From NCBI RefSeq assembly GCF_004006175.1, contig NZ_CP033219.1:1550001-1614000 (forward strand): a stretch of 64,000 nt of DNA. The letters run 5' to 3'. The translations under genes were made by a program, and so were the position numbers. Below the pieces are notes generated by a model. The model did not search any database. It saw only the letters and a program-made list of their open reading frames with translations, and had not been told where the DNA came from. Source of the DNA: Parasedimentitalea marina. Its GTDB lineage: Bacteria > Pseudomonadota > Alphaproteobacteria > Rhodobacterales > Rhodobacteraceae. The stretch's first letter is position 1. Each line of letters begins with the position of its first letter. Below, in pieces: positions 36,659-45,501 of this stretch.

Positions 36659-37522
36659 TTAGATCTTATTGACCGGTGTCTTCAAAAACACGTCGCCGTT
36701 GCTGTCTGGCTCGGGCATATGACCAGCCCGCATATTGACCTGCAGTGAGGGCAGGATAAGCCGGGGCATCCCCAATTTCGCATCACGGGCATCCCGCAAT
36801 CCAGTGAAGTCTTCAATGCTTCGGCCTTGGCCGATATGTATATTCAGGGCTTTTTGTTCACCGACAGTGGTTTCCCAGGCGTATTGATCGCGTCCGGGGG
36901 CCTTGTAGTCGTGGCCGACAAATATGCGGGTGTCATCAGGCAGTGCCAAAATCTTCTGAATTGACTCATAGAGCACTGAGGACGATCCGCCGGGAAAATC
37001 ACAACGTGCGGTGCCAAAGTCAGGCATGAAAAGCGTATCGCCGACAAAGGCCGCATCGCCTATCACATAGGTCATACAGGCCGGCGTATGGCCTGGTGTG
37101 TGCATCACGTCCGTGCGCATCTGTCCAACGTGAAAACTGTCACCGTGATTGAAGAGAGCGTCGAACTGGCTGCCGTCACGCTGAAATTCGGTGCCTTCGT
37201 TGAAGATCTTGCCAAAGGTGTCCTGGATCACGGTTATATTGGCGCCGATGCCAATTTTTCCGCCTAATTCTTCCTGCAAATAGGGGGCTGCGGACAGGTG
37301 ATCGGCATGAACGTGGCTTTCGAGGATCCAGTGCACATTCAGTCCGTTATCTTTGATCCAAGCGATTATAGCGTCGGCCGACACTGTACCGGTTCTGCCG
37401 GAGGCTTGGTCAAAATTCAGGACTGAATCGATGATGGCGCAGGCGTTGCCCTGGGGGTCAATTGCCACATAGGACACCGTATTGGTCGTCTCATCAAAAA
37501 ATGCTTTTACGATAGGCTGCAT
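36659..37522 (-). CDS. MBL-fold metallo-hydrolase, persulfide-dioxygenase/Blh-like
   Basis: A 287-residue metallo-beta-lactamase-fold protein with the metal motif ESHVHADHL (H70, H72, D74, H75), TPGHTPACMTYV and IFVGHDY. The length and C-terminal block fit persulfide dioxygenase-like (ETHE1/Blh) proteins that oxidise glutathione persulfide to sulfite. GGAG seven bases before the ATG at 37522 sets the start. It heads the operon with YeeE halves and the DUF442 protein, i.e. sulfide detoxification. Confidence 0.87.
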   Translation of the reverse strand: MQPIVKAFFDETTNTVSYVAIDPQGNACAIIDSVLNFDQASGRTGTVSADAIIAWIKDNGLNVHWILESHVHADHLSAAPYLQEELGGKIGIGANITVIQDTFGKIFNEGTEFQRDGSQFDALFNHGDSFHVGQMRTDVMHTPGHTPACMTYVIGDAAFVGDTLFMPDFGTARCDFPGGSSSVLYESIQKILALPDDTRIFVGHDYKAPGRDQYAWETTVGEQKALNIHIGQGRSIEDFTGLRDARDAKLGMPRLILPSLQVNMRAGHMPEPDSNGDVFLKTPVNKI

Positions 37523-37548
37523 GTTTGGTCTCCAGTCACGTCTGCAAT

Positions 37549-37576
37549 CATATAATGAAATATGAATGTGTATCAA
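37549..37576 (-). promoter_or_regulatory. Candidate promoter with overlapping inverted repeat for the sulfur operon
   Basis: On the minus strand TTGATA (37576-37571) is followed after 16 bases by TATATG (37554-37549), about 27 bases before the start codon. The inverted repeat CATAT-N6-ATATG (37549-37564) covers the -10 side, where BigR/SqrR-type repressors commonly bind. Confidence 0.4.
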
Positions 37577-37811
37577 GGAAAATGACAGAAATTTGTCTGC
37601 TGCCTGTATATCGCACCACAGACAATTATACAGAGACCATCTGATTTTATGGCCGTCTCGTTGGGCGATTAATCGCTGATTTATCCGGGGTTGGGATTGG
37701 TCGTAATGCCAGCGCAAATAAGTGGCTCTCCTCGGGGCACCGACCGGATTTTTCGTTTTTCAGAGACTGTCAGTCTGTCATTCTGGCCCGGTTAGATAGG
37801 GGACTTCAAAA

Positions 37812-38027
37812 ATGGAAACCACCGAACTGTTGCAGATCGCTGAGCGGTTAGAAGCAAAAATTGCCGGGGCCACAGACGCTGCCCGCCGGTCATTGCAGCC
37901 CGAGTTTAATCGTGTATTGAGCCGGTTGCGAGCCAGTGGAGTATCTGTACCACCGCATCTTTTACGTTTGGACCGGACGCTTGGCGAGGAGGCGATCGAA
38001 GCCTATTTCGATAATTTCCCCGTTTGA
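37812..38027 (+). CDS. Small hypothetical protein
   Basis: A 71-residue soluble, mostly helical protein (LLQIAERLEAKIAGATDAAR, then FNRVLSRLRASG). GGGG lies nine bases before the ATG. It is divergent from the sulfur operon. Function unknown; no motif recognised. Confidence 0.6.
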   Translation: METTELLQIAERLEAKIAGATDAARRSLQPEFNRVLSRLRASGVSVPPHLLRLDRTLGEEAIEAYFDNFPV

Positions 38028-38045
38028 CGTCCTGGTTTGACGGGG

Positions 38046-38264
38046 TCACCCCAGGATAACGCCAACAACGACCAGCATCAGACCCAGCATCGAAAGCAGC
38101 AAAGCACCAAGATTGTAGGGCAAGACAGATTGCACCACAGCCCGCAGCGCCTCGTCGTCTAAATTCTGTTTGCGGGCACGCAGCACATGCAGAATGCACC
38201 AGACAAGCCCACCTAGGCCAGCAATAGAGATGATGGCTCCGATCCAGACAAGGATTTCAAACAT
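38046..38264 (-). CDS. Small two-TM membrane protein
   Basis: A 72-residue protein with two hydrophobic helices (MFEILVWIGAIISIAGLGGL and NLGALLLSMLGLMLVVVGVIL) separated by a charged loop RARKQNLDDEALR. Convergent with the small hypothetical gene, 18 bases apart. Function unknown. Confidence 0.65.
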   Translation of the reverse strand: MFEILVWIGAIISIAGLGGLVWCILHVLRARKQNLDDEALRAVVQSVLPYNLGALLLSMLGLMLVVVGVILG

Positions 38265-38405
38265 GGCTGGGCTCCTGTGTGATTGCCGGGGTCGCGCCTA
38301 ATAGATCTGCGCGCCCTGCGCAAGGGCCGGGTGGGCAATCGTGGCTTGCGGTGGTGGGGCAGGGCTTGTATCCCGGCCCCTAAATCCAATGCGACGGAGC
38401 CGAAA

Positions 38406-38669
38406 ATGGATGTGACCGAACAAGAAAAAAGTGACAGCTACCGTGTGACTGCAGGTGAACTGCGTCAGTTTGTCGAACGCCTGGAGCGGTTGGACACGGA
38501 AAAGAAAGATTTGGCTGATCAAATGAAGGAAGTCATGGCCGAGGCCAAGGGGCGAGGCTACGACACCAAAGTGATCCGTAAACTGGTGGCTCTGCGCAAA
38601 CGTGACAAGGATGACATTGCCGAAGAGGAAGCGGTGTTGGAAATGTACAAAGAAGCGCTGGGAATGTGA
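38406..38669 (+). CDS. DUF2312 (GapR-like) protein
   Basis: An 87-residue DUF2312 protein. This family includes GapR of Caulobacter, a nucleoid-associated protein that binds overtwisted DNA ahead of replication and transcription. Conserved features are AGELRQFVERLERLD, a coiled-coil helix, and KGRGYDTKVIRKLVALRKRD. GGAG six bases before the ATG at 38406 sets the start. Followed by the recurring intergenic element. Confidence 0.85.
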   Translation: MDVTEQEKSDSYRVTAGELRQFVERLERLDTEKKDLADQMKEVMAEAKGRGYDTKVIRKLVALRKRDKDDIAEEEAVLEMYKEALGM

Positions 38670-38685
38670 TCTCGGGACGGGCGCG

Positions 38686-38729
38686 TTGGGGCTCTGCCCC
38701 AAACCCCGGAGTATTTTTGAAAAGATGAA
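38686..38729 (+). repeat. Recurring intergenic element, copy 1
   Basis: Starts TTGGGGCTCTGCCCCAA, a self-complementary core, then ACCCCGG, a T-rich GTATTTTTG and ends AAGATGAA. It lies 16 bases after the DUF2312 stop, where it may act as a terminator. Related copies are at 43888 and 47305. Confidence 0.75.
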
Positions 38730-38958
38730 AAAGGGGCGAACCATTGGGGCGTCCCTTTTTTGTTGCGAAAGGGAGTGGTGGCAAGAGGTTCGGGCGCTGC
38801 GACTGAGAGCAGTTTGCGCGCTAAATCAGAAGGTTTCTGAACGAATTTGCCGATCCGTACAACTGTGCCGGACGAATGCCGATGTCAGTATCACAGGGAA
38901 GCCATTGAGTTAGCTGGTGTTTTTTAAGGGAGCGGGAAAAAATGTCTCGTTTTAAAAT

Positions 38959-38974
38959 TTTACCAGTTGATAAA
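38959..38974. promoter_or_regulatory. RutR-like operator upstream of preT
   Basis: TTTACCAGTTGATAAA matches the E. coli RutR consensus TTGACCA-NN-TGGTCAA at 11 of 14 defined positions, 53 bases before the preT start. It shares TTTACCAGTTG exactly with the site at 42544. Confidence 0.6.
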
Positions 38975-39027
38975 AAAATGAAATGTGGCACTCTGGATGT
39001 AACAAGAACACATCAGGGAGACACCCA

Positions 39028-40362
39028 ATGGCGAGTGGCCATCAGGCATCCGGCATTCAGGCAGGGCGATTGCCCAGCCAGGAGATCACCAATAATTTTG
39101 GCGATTTGCATCCTGCATATGATGCGCATGAAGCGGCAGTGGCGGCGGATCGCTGCTACTTCTGCTACGATGCGCCCTGCATGACAGCATGCCCAACCAG
39201 CATCGATATTCCGCAGTTCATTCGGGAGATACAGACTGGCAATCCGGAGGCAGCTGCCCGCAGTATTCTGAAGCAGAATATTCTGGGTGGAATGTGCGCG
39301 CGGGTCTGTCCGACAGAGACCCTGTGCGAAGAGGTCTGTGTGCGTGAAACCGCCGAGAGTAAGCCGGTCGAGATTGGCCGTCTGCAGCGCTATGCGACCG
39401 ATGTTATCATGGCCAAGGCGGAGCACCCGTTCACCCGTGCCGCAAGCACAGGCAAGCGTGTTGCCGTTGTTGGGGCAGGCCCAGCCGGTTTGGCAGCGGC
39501 GCACCGGTTGGCTATGCTGGGGCATGAAGTGGTGATCCACGAAGTGAAAAGCAAATCAGGTGGATTGAACGAGTTTGGCATCGCAGCCTATAAGAGCACC
39601 AATGATTTTGCCGCGCGTGAGGTCAACTGGCTGATGCAAATTGGTGGCATCAGCGTTGTATATGGTCAGGGGCTGGGCAGTGGGCTGACATTGGACGCAC
39701 TGACCGCTGACTTTGACGCGGTGTTTTTGTCGATTGGTCTGGCCGGGGTCAACGCCCTGCGGGCTCCTGGCGAAGACAAGGACGGCGCTCGTGATGCTGT
39801 TGAATTTATCGCTGAGCTGCGTCAGTCAGAGGATCTGTCCAAGCTGGCGGTTGGACGCAATGTTGTGGTGATTGGCGGCGGTATGACCGCAGTTGATGCT
39901 GCGGTGCAGTCTAAGTTGCTCGGCGCCGAAAACGTCACCATTGCCTATCGTCGGGGCCAGGACGCCATGGGTGCCAGCCGGTTCGAACAGGATCTGGCGA
40001 CCTCGAAGGGGGTCAAGTTGATGTTCAACGTGATGCCGGTTGCGGTGCATGGCGACGGGGCGGCCAGCGAGATTGAGCTGGATTACACCACCGTCAAAGA
40101 TGGTAAAGTATCGGGTCTGGGCGAGACGTTTCGTCTGGCGGCAGATCAGGTGTTCAAGGCCATTGGTCAGACACTGGAAGGGCAACCCGAGGGACTGTCT
40201 CTGGAGGGTCGCAAGATCAAGGTGGACGCGACTGGCCGGACCTCGGTCAAGGGCGTCTGGGCCGGGGGTGACTGTGCCTCGGGTGGCGAAGATCTGACGG
40301 TGACTGCCGTGGCCGAAGGCCGTGATGGCGCGATTGACATTCATTCCAGCCTGATGGGCTGA
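39028..40362 (+). CDS. preT: NAD-dependent dihydropyrimidine dehydrogenase, PreT subunit
   Basis: The flavin/Fe-S subunit of the enzyme that reduces uracil and thymine to dihydro forms (or the reverse), the first step of reductive pyrimidine degradation. The N-terminal Fe-S cysteines lie in CYFCYDAPCMTACP and MCARVCPTETLCEEVC. An FAD-binding VAVVGAGPAGLAAAHRL and a second nucleotide-binding VVVIGGGMTAVDAA follow. AGGGAG seven bases before the ATG at 39028 gives 444 residues; the frame extends upstream over the operator. preA follows after 55 bases. Confidence 0.93.
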   Translation: MASGHQASGIQAGRLPSQEITNNFGDLHPAYDAHEAAVAADRCYFCYDAPCMTACPTSIDIPQFIREIQTGNPEAAARSILKQNILGGMCARVCPTETLCEEVCVRETAESKPVEIGRLQRYATDVIMAKAEHPFTRAASTGKRVAVVGAGPAGLAAAHRLAMLGHEVVIHEVKSKSGGLNEFGIAAYKSTNDFAAREVNWLMQIGGISVVYGQGLGSGLTLDALTADFDAVFLSIGLAGVNALRAPGEDKDGARDAVEFIAELRQSEDLSKLAVGRNVVVIGGGMTAVDAAVQSKLLGAENVTIAYRRGQDAMGASRFEQDLATSKGVKLMFNVMPVAVHGDGAASEIELDYTTVKDGKVSGLGETFRLAADQVFKAIGQTLEGQPEGLSLEGRKIKVDATGRTSVKGVWAGGDCASGGEDLTVTAVAEGRDGAIDIHSSLMG

Positions 40363-40417
40363 GCCAGGCCAGGGATCGCTAAGGGGATCCCTAGCTTGCA
40401 CTTCAAGGAGCAGACAC

Positions 40418-41722
40418 ATGGCTGATCTGACAACTGAATTTCTGGGGATCAAATCTCCAAACCCGTTTTGGCTGGCCTCGGCGCCGCCAACGGACAAAGA
40501 ATACAACGTGCGCCGCGCCTTTGAGGCCGGATGGGGCGGTGTGGTGTGGAAAACACTGGGCGAGCAAGGTCCGCCAGTGGTCAATGTCAATGGGCCGCGC
40601 TATGGCGCGATCTTTGGCGCCGATCGCCGCTTGCTGGGGCTGAATAATATTGAGCTGATCACCGATCGCCCGCTTGAGGTGAACCTGGAGGAGATCACCC
40701 GGGTCAAGAAGGACTATCCGGACCGGGCCATCATCGTGTCGATTATGGTGCCCTGCGAAGAACAGGCCTGGAAGGACATTCTTCCCAAAGTTGAGGCAAC
40801 TGGTGCCGATGGGATCGAGCTGAACTTTGGCTGCCCGCACGGCATGGCTGAGCGCGGTATGGGGTCGGCCGTGGGGCAGGTACCTGAGTATATTCAGATG
40901 GTTACAGAGTGGTGCAAAAAATACTATTCCAAGCCGGTTATTGTTAAGCTGACGCCGAATATTACCGATATACGTCAACCGGCGCGGGCTGCGAAAAATG
41001 GCGGTGCAGACGCGGTGAGCCTGATCAATACGATCAATACGATCGTTTCGGTGGATCTGGATATCATGGCGCCCAACCCAACCATTGGCGACAAAGGGAC
41101 CCATGGCGGCTATTGCGGGCCAGCGGTCAAGCCGATTGCGCTGAACATGGTGGCCGAAATCGCACGCGACCCTGAGACGCATGGATTGCCTATTTCTGCC
41201 ATTGGTGGGGTGACCAACTGGCGCGATGCGGCAGAGTTCATTTCGCTGGGTGCGGGTAATGTTCAGGTCTGTACCGCAGCAATGACCTATGGCTTCAAAG
41301 TGGTGGAAGAAATGATTTCCGGCCTGTCCCAGTGGATGGACGAGAAGGGGCATGACTCGATTGCGGACTTCATGGGGCAGGCGGTTCCGAATGTGACGGA
41401 CTGGCAGTATCTGAACCTGAACTACGTGGCCAAAGCCGTTATCAATCAGGATGATTGCATCAAGTGCGGTCGCTGTTTTGCCGCTTGTGAAGACACCTCG
41501 CATCAGGCGATTGCGATGACTGAGGACCGGGTCTTCACCGTGAAAGATGATGAATGCGTCGCATGTAACCTATGCGTGAGTGTTTGCCCGGTTGAAAACT
41601 GCATCACCATGGAGCAGGTCGCGCCAGGGCAGTTGGATGAGCGGACCGGCGATCTGGTGTCAGGGGATTATGCGAACTGGACCACACACCCGAACAATCC
41701 GTCAGCGACTGCCGCCGAATAA
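40418..41722 (+). CDS. preA: NAD-dependent dihydropyrimidine dehydrogenase, PreA subunit
   Basis: The FMN-containing catalytic subunit with a dihydroorotate-dehydrogenase-like barrel (GIKSPNPFWLASAPPT, NFGCPHGM, SAIGGVTNWRDAAEFI) and a C-terminal two-cluster ferredoxin domain (CIKCGRCFAACE and CVACNLCVSVCP). At 434 residues it is full length. AAGGAG precedes the ATG. It works as a PreT-PreA complex; a bidirectional terminator separates it from the convergent rutR. Confidence 0.95.
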   Translation: MADLTTEFLGIKSPNPFWLASAPPTDKEYNVRRAFEAGWGGVVWKTLGEQGPPVVNVNGPRYGAIFGADRRLLGLNNIELITDRPLEVNLEEITRVKKDYPDRAIIVSIMVPCEEQAWKDILPKVEATGADGIELNFGCPHGMAERGMGSAVGQVPEYIQMVTEWCKKYYSKPVIVKLTPNITDIRQPARAAKNGGADAVSLINTINTIVSVDLDIMAPNPTIGDKGTHGGYCGPAVKPIALNMVAEIARDPETHGLPISAIGGVTNWRDAAEFISLGAGNVQVCTAAMTYGFKVVEEMISGLSQWMDEKGHDSIADFMGQAVPNVTDWQYLNLNYVAKAVINQDDCIKCGRCFAACEDTSHQAIAMTEDRVFTVKDDECVACNLCVSVCPVENCITMEQVAPGQLDERTGDLVSGDYANWTTHPNNPSATAAE

Positions 41723-41754
41723 AAGGGCGCTCGGATTATCAAAACAAAAAAAAC

Positions 41755-41778
41755 AAGGCGGCTCAAAAGGGCCGCCTT
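41755..41778. terminator. Bidirectional terminator between preA and rutR
   Basis: AAGGCGGC and GCCGCCTT pair over eight bp around an eight-base loop, with an A-rich run on the left and T-rich sequence on the right, fitting both convergent genes. Confidence 0.85.
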
Positions 41779-41792
41779 TGTTGCGTTTTGGA

Positions 41793-42407
41793 TCAATCCT
41801 GTGGCGTAAGCATACGACGATAAAGGGTTTCCAGGTATTCAGGTGCTGCGTCGAAAGGGTCTTCACTGCCCATCAAAGTGCGAACCTGCACATCGAAATC
41901 TGCGTAGTGCTGGGTGAGCGACCAGATTGAAAACAGCAGGTGCTTTGGGTGGGCCCTGTTGATTTTCCCAGCCTCCATCCAGCTTTCGAGAAGAACAGAT
42001 TTTTCCTCGACCAGAGCATTCAGTTCATTGGAAATCGTATCCAGTAAACGCGGCGCCCCCTGCACAATTTCATTTGCATAAAGACGACTTTCGCGTGGGA
42101 AATCTCGGCTCATTTGCAATTTGCGCTGCACGTAAGACAGGATTTCCTGCATGGGATCGCCATTGGGATCAAGCGAGCGAAGAGGGTCTAGCCAGGTGTC
42201 CAGCAAGCCGGACATCAATTCGGTAAAGATGGCCTCTTTTGAGGGAAAATAATACAGCAGATTGGGTTTGCTCAACCCGGCCTCGGTGGCGATTTGGTCT
42301 ACTGTGCTGCCACGAAAACCATGGCTTGAGAAGGTCTCGAGCGCGGCGTCCAGAATGGCGGCACGATTCTTTTTCTGAATACGGGTCGGGTTTGGGGCTT
42401 TGCTCAT
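41793..42407 (-). CDS. rutR: TetR-family regulator of pyrimidine catabolism, RutR-like
   Basis: A 204-residue TetR-type regulator resembling RutR, which in E. coli binds uracil/thymine and releases TTGACCA-NN-TGGTCAA sites. The HTH covers about residues 15-60 (FRGSTVDQIATEAGLSKPNLL, YYFPSKEAIF). The C-terminal domain holds SRLYANEIVQGAPRL and IWSLTQHYADFDVQV, as in RutR. The ATG at 42407 is chosen for a family-typical opening; no Shine-Dalgarno is clear and the frame reaches 42473. Three matching operators in this window flank pyrimidine genes. Confidence 0.85.
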   Translation of the reverse strand: MSKAPNPTRIQKKNRAAILDAALETFSSHGFRGSTVDQIATEAGLSKPNLLYYFPSKEAIFTELMSGLLDTWLDPLRSLDPNGDPMQEILSYVQRKLQMSRDFPRESRLYANEIVQGAPRLLDTISNELNALVEEKSVLLESWMEAGKINRAHPKHLLFSIWSLTQHYADFDVQVRTLMGSEDPFDAAPEYLETLYRRMLTPQD

Positions 42408-42543
42408 TACTGTGTCTATGGTCCTGGATTGGGTCGTATTCCGTTGGTGCCTGAATATTCCGCAAAATTCCATGTTTTTCAGGGTTTTTGAGCTGGATGC
42501 TCTGCAATTTCTTGACTGGTGTCTGACCCGTGATAGCGTGAGT

Positions 42544-42559
42544 TTTACCAGTTGGTCAA
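42544..42559. promoter_or_regulatory. RutR-like operator between rutR and the amidohydrolase gene
   Basis: TTTACCAGTTGGTCAA matches the RutR consensus at 13 of 14 defined positions. It lies 77 bases before the amidohydrolase start and 137 before rutR, so it could serve both. Confidence 0.75.
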
Positions 42560-42635
42560 ATCAATGTCGCGAAGCATGACAAGACCAGTAGAAAGATTTC
42601 GCCAAAAGGCGGGTAGACGGGGAAGGATCACAGCC

Positions 42636-43886
42636 ATGGCTGCGCTTGGACAAAATTTGGTTATCAATGGCGAGAGGCTGTGGGACAGTCTGATGGAGAT
42701 GGCCAAGATCGGCCCCGGTGTGGCTGGGGGCAACAATCGCCAGACGCTAACGGATGAGGATGGCGAGGGCCGCGCCCTGTTCCAAAGCTGGTGCGAAGCC
42801 GCAGGCTGCAGTATGGGTTTGGATCAGATGGGCAATATGTTTGCCCGCCGTGAGGGAACTGATCCGGAAGCTTTGCCGGTCTATGTGGGCTCCCATCTGG
42901 ATACCCAACCGACGGGTGGAAAATACGATGGCGTGCTGGGTGTTCTTGGTGGGCTGGAGATATTGCGATCTCTTAACGATTTGAATATCAAGACAAAACA
43001 TCCCATTGTTGTCACCAATTTCACCAACGAAGAAGGCACCCGATATGCGCCGGCGATGCTGTCTTCGGGGGTGTTTGCCGGTATTCACACGCAGGACTGG
43101 GCCTACGAGCGCGAGGACGCCGAGGGCAAGACATTTGGGGATGAGCTGAGCCGTATTGGTTGGCGTGGCGACGAGGAAGTCGGCGCGCGCAAGATGCATG
43201 CGTTTTTTGAACTGCACATTGAACAGGGGCCAATTCTGGAAGCGGACGGCAAGGACATTGGGGTTGTCACCCATGGTCAGGGGCTCAGCTGGACTCAGGT
43301 GACGATCACCGGCAAGGATGCTCATACCGGCTCGACACCGATGCCGATGCGGCGCAATGCCGGGCTGGCGATGGCGCGGGTTCTTGAGGCTGTGGACGAG
43401 ATTGCCTGGAGCCACGCGCCGCATGCGGTGGGCGCGGCAGGTCATATCGATGTCTTCCCAAACTCGCGCAATGTGATCCCGGGAAAAGTGGTGTTCACCG
43501 TCGATTTCCGCTCGCCCGAACTTGAAGTGATCGAGGATATGGAACTGCGATTGCGCGAGGACGCTCAGGATATCGCTGATGCCATGGGGGTACAGATCGA
43601 GTTTGAGAAGGTTGGAGGGTTTGATCCGGTGGCCTTCGATGAAGGCTGTGTCACTGCGGTGCGCAACGCCGCAGAGCGGTTGGGGTATTCCCACACGGAT
43701 CTGATTTCCGGGGCCGGGCATGACGCCTGCTGGATCAACCGAGTGGCGCCGACGGCCATGGTGATGTGCCCCTGCGTGGACGGGTTGAGCCATAACGAGG
43801 CTGAGGACATCAGCCCGGAATGGGCGGCGGCCGGGGCCAATGTATTGTTCCACGCGGTTGTTGAGACGGCTGAAATAGTCGAGTGA
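42636..43886 (+). CDS. M20-family N-carbamoyl-beta-alanine (beta-ureidopropionate) amidohydrolase
   Basis: A 416-residue zinc amidohydrolase of the AmaB/HyuC/allantoate-amidohydrolase family. Metal ligands are visible in GSHLDTQPTGGKYDG, TNEEGTRY and FFELHIEQGP, and VGAAGHIDVFPNSRNVIPG is the dimerisation-domain block. With PreTA and dihydropyrimidinase next to it, the likely reaction is hydrolysis of N-carbamoyl-beta-alanine to beta-alanine (the PydC role). GGAAGG lies about nine bases before the ATG at 42636; the frame opens at 42552, inside the operator. Confidence 0.88.
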   Translation: MAALGQNLVINGERLWDSLMEMAKIGPGVAGGNNRQTLTDEDGEGRALFQSWCEAAGCSMGLDQMGNMFARREGTDPEALPVYVGSHLDTQPTGGKYDGVLGVLGGLEILRSLNDLNIKTKHPIVVTNFTNEEGTRYAPAMLSSGVFAGIHTQDWAYEREDAEGKTFGDELSRIGWRGDEEVGARKMHAFFELHIEQGPILEADGKDIGVVTHGQGLSWTQVTITGKDAHTGSTPMPMRRNAGLAMARVLEAVDEIAWSHAPHAVGAAGHIDVFPNSRNVIPGKVVFTVDFRSPELEVIEDMELRLREDAQDIADAMGVQIEFEKVGGFDPVAFDEGCVTAVRNAAERLGYSHTDLISGAGHDACWINRVAPTAMVMCPCVDGLSHNEAEDISPEWAAAGANVLFHAVVETAEIVE

Positions 43887-43887
43887 T

Positions 43888-43950
43888 TTGGGGCTCTGCC
43901 CCCGCGACCCCGGTGGGGTCGCTCCCCCGGGATATTTGGGGCCAGATGAA
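43888..43950 (+). repeat. Recurring intergenic element, copy 2
   Basis: Starts TTGGGGCTCTGCCCCC, then a GCGACCCC/GGGGTCGC stem, CCCCCGGGATATTTGG and ends CAGATGAA. It fills the gap between the amidohydrolase and dihydropyrimidinase genes. Confidence 0.8.
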
Positions 43951-43988
43951 GGACGGATCGCCAAGGGCGTCTGCAGGGAGATAAGATC

Positions 43989-45443
43989 ATGAGTAAAGTC
44001 ATAAAGAACGGCACAATTGTCACCGCCGATTTGACCTACAAGGCGGACGTCTTGATCGAAAATGGGGTGATTGCGCAAATCGGAACCAACTTGAAGGGAG
44101 ACGAGGAGCTGGACGCCACAGGCTGTTATGTGATGCCGGGTGGGATTGATCCACATACGCATCTTGAGATGCCTTTCATGGGTACCTACAGCACCGATGA
44201 TTTTGAAAGCGGTACGCGGGCTGGTCTGGCTGGCGGCACCACAATGGTGGTGGATTTCGCGCTGCCCAGTCCGGGTGAAAGCCTGCTGGATGCACTGAAA
44301 CGCTGGGATAACAAGTCGACGCGGGCCAATTGTGATTACTCATTCCACATGGCGGTAACCTGGTGGGGGGAACAGGTGTTTGACGACATCAAAACCGTCA
44401 TCCAGGAACGGGGTATCAACACGTTTAAGCATTTCATGGCTTATAAGGGCGCGTTGATGGTGAACGATGATGAGTTGTATTCGTCGTTCCAGCGCCTGTC
44501 TGAACTGGGCGGGATCGCCATGGTGCATGCCGAAAACGGTGATGTTGTGGCGGAACTGTCGGCGAAGCTGCTGGCGGCTGGCAACACGGGTCCGGAAGCG
44601 CATGCCTACTCACGGCCGCCGCAAGTCGAGGGGGAGGCCACCAACCGAGCGATCATGATCGCCGATATGGCCGGTGTGCCGCTATACGTGGTGCATACTT
44701 CCTGTGAGGACAGTCACGAGGCAATCCGGCGGGCGCGCATGCAAGGCAAACGGGTTTGGGGTGAGCCGCTGATCCAGCATCTGACACTGGACGAGTCCGA
44801 GTATTTCAATCCCGATTGGGACCATGCGGCGCGCCGGGTGATGTCGCCTCCGTTCCGCAACAAACAGCATCAGGACAGCCTGTGGGCCGGGTTGCAGTCG
44901 GGATCGCTGTCAGTTGTTGCGACCGATCACTGTGCCTTTACCACGGAACAGAAACGCAATGGCATTGGCGACTTTACACAGATCCCGAACGGCACGGGTG
45001 GGCTGGAAGATCGGATGCCGATGCTGTGGACACACGGTGTGGCAACGGGTCGTCTGACGCCCAATGAGTTTGTCGCTGTAACTTCGACCAACATCGCCAA
45101 AATCCTGAACTGTTACCCAAAAAAGGGTGCGGTTCTGGTTGGCGCGGATGCGGATCTGGTGGTCTGGGATCCTGAGAAAAGTAAGGTTATTCAGGCTTCT
45201 ACTCAGCAATCCTCAATTGATTACAATGTGTTCGAGGGACATGAGGTCAAGGGGCTGCCACGGTTCACACTGACGCGTGGACATGTTGCGGTTCATGATG
45301 GCGAGATCCGCTGTCAGGAGGGGCACGGGAAATTTGTTGCGCGTGAGGCCAATACGCCGGTGAACACCGCGCTGAGCACCTGGAAGGAGCTGACCTCGCC
45401 GCGACCGGTTGAGCGGTCAGGCATTCCGGTAACTGGCGTTTAA
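43989..45443 (+). CDS. hydA: Dihydropyrimidinase (D-hydantoinase)
   Basis: A 484-residue cyclic amidohydrolase opening dihydrouracil/dihydrothymine to N-carbamoyl-beta-amino acids. The dinuclear zinc site shows GGIDPHTHLEMPF, the carbamylated lysine in HFMAYKGAL and YVVHTSCED. The C-terminal QSSIDYNVFEGHEVKG is family-typical. GGGAG precedes the ATG. It lies between the amidohydrolase and importer genes, consistent with one operon. Confidence 0.95.
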   Translation: MSKVIKNGTIVTADLTYKADVLIENGVIAQIGTNLKGDEELDATGCYVMPGGIDPHTHLEMPFMGTYSTDDFESGTRAGLAGGTTMVVDFALPSPGESLLDALKRWDNKSTRANCDYSFHMAVTWWGEQVFDDIKTVIQERGINTFKHFMAYKGALMVNDDELYSSFQRLSELGGIAMVHAENGDVVAELSAKLLAAGNTGPEAHAYSRPPQVEGEATNRAIMIADMAGVPLYVVHTSCEDSHEAIRRARMQGKRVWGEPLIQHLTLDESEYFNPDWDHAARRVMSPPFRNKQHQDSLWAGLQSGSLSVVATDHCAFTTEQKRNGIGDFTQIPNGTGGLEDRMPMLWTHGVATGRLTPNEFVAVTSTNIAKILNCYPKKGAVLVGADADLVVWDPEKSKVIQASTQQSSIDYNVFEGHEVKGLPRFTLTRGHVAVHDGEIRCQEGHGKFVAREANTPVNTALSTWKELTSPRPVERSGIPVTGV

Positions 45444-45452
45444 CGTGGACTA

Positions 45453-45473
45453 GGGCACTGCTGTGCAGTGCCC
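45453..45473 (+). promoter_or_regulatory. Intercistronic hairpin after hydA
   Basis: GGGCACTG and CAGTGCCC pair over eight bp around a five-base loop, ten bases after the hydA stop. It has an A-run but no T-run, so attenuation or mRNA processing is more likely than full termination. Confidence 0.55.
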
Positions 45474-45501
45474 CAAAACACCACCTTATCAAGGCATTAC
45501 G

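Larger units (their letters stand above)
38670..39027. other. Intergenic region before preT
   Basis: 358 bases without a gene. It holds a copy of the TTGGGGCTCTGCCCC element at its left end and a RutR-like operator near the right. Short frames in it are not supported. Confidence 0.6.

Noticed and set aside
42747..44162. Long minus-strand open frame opposite the amidohydrolase gene
   Set aside because: Shadow of a conserved gene; it also crosses the repeat element and a real start.
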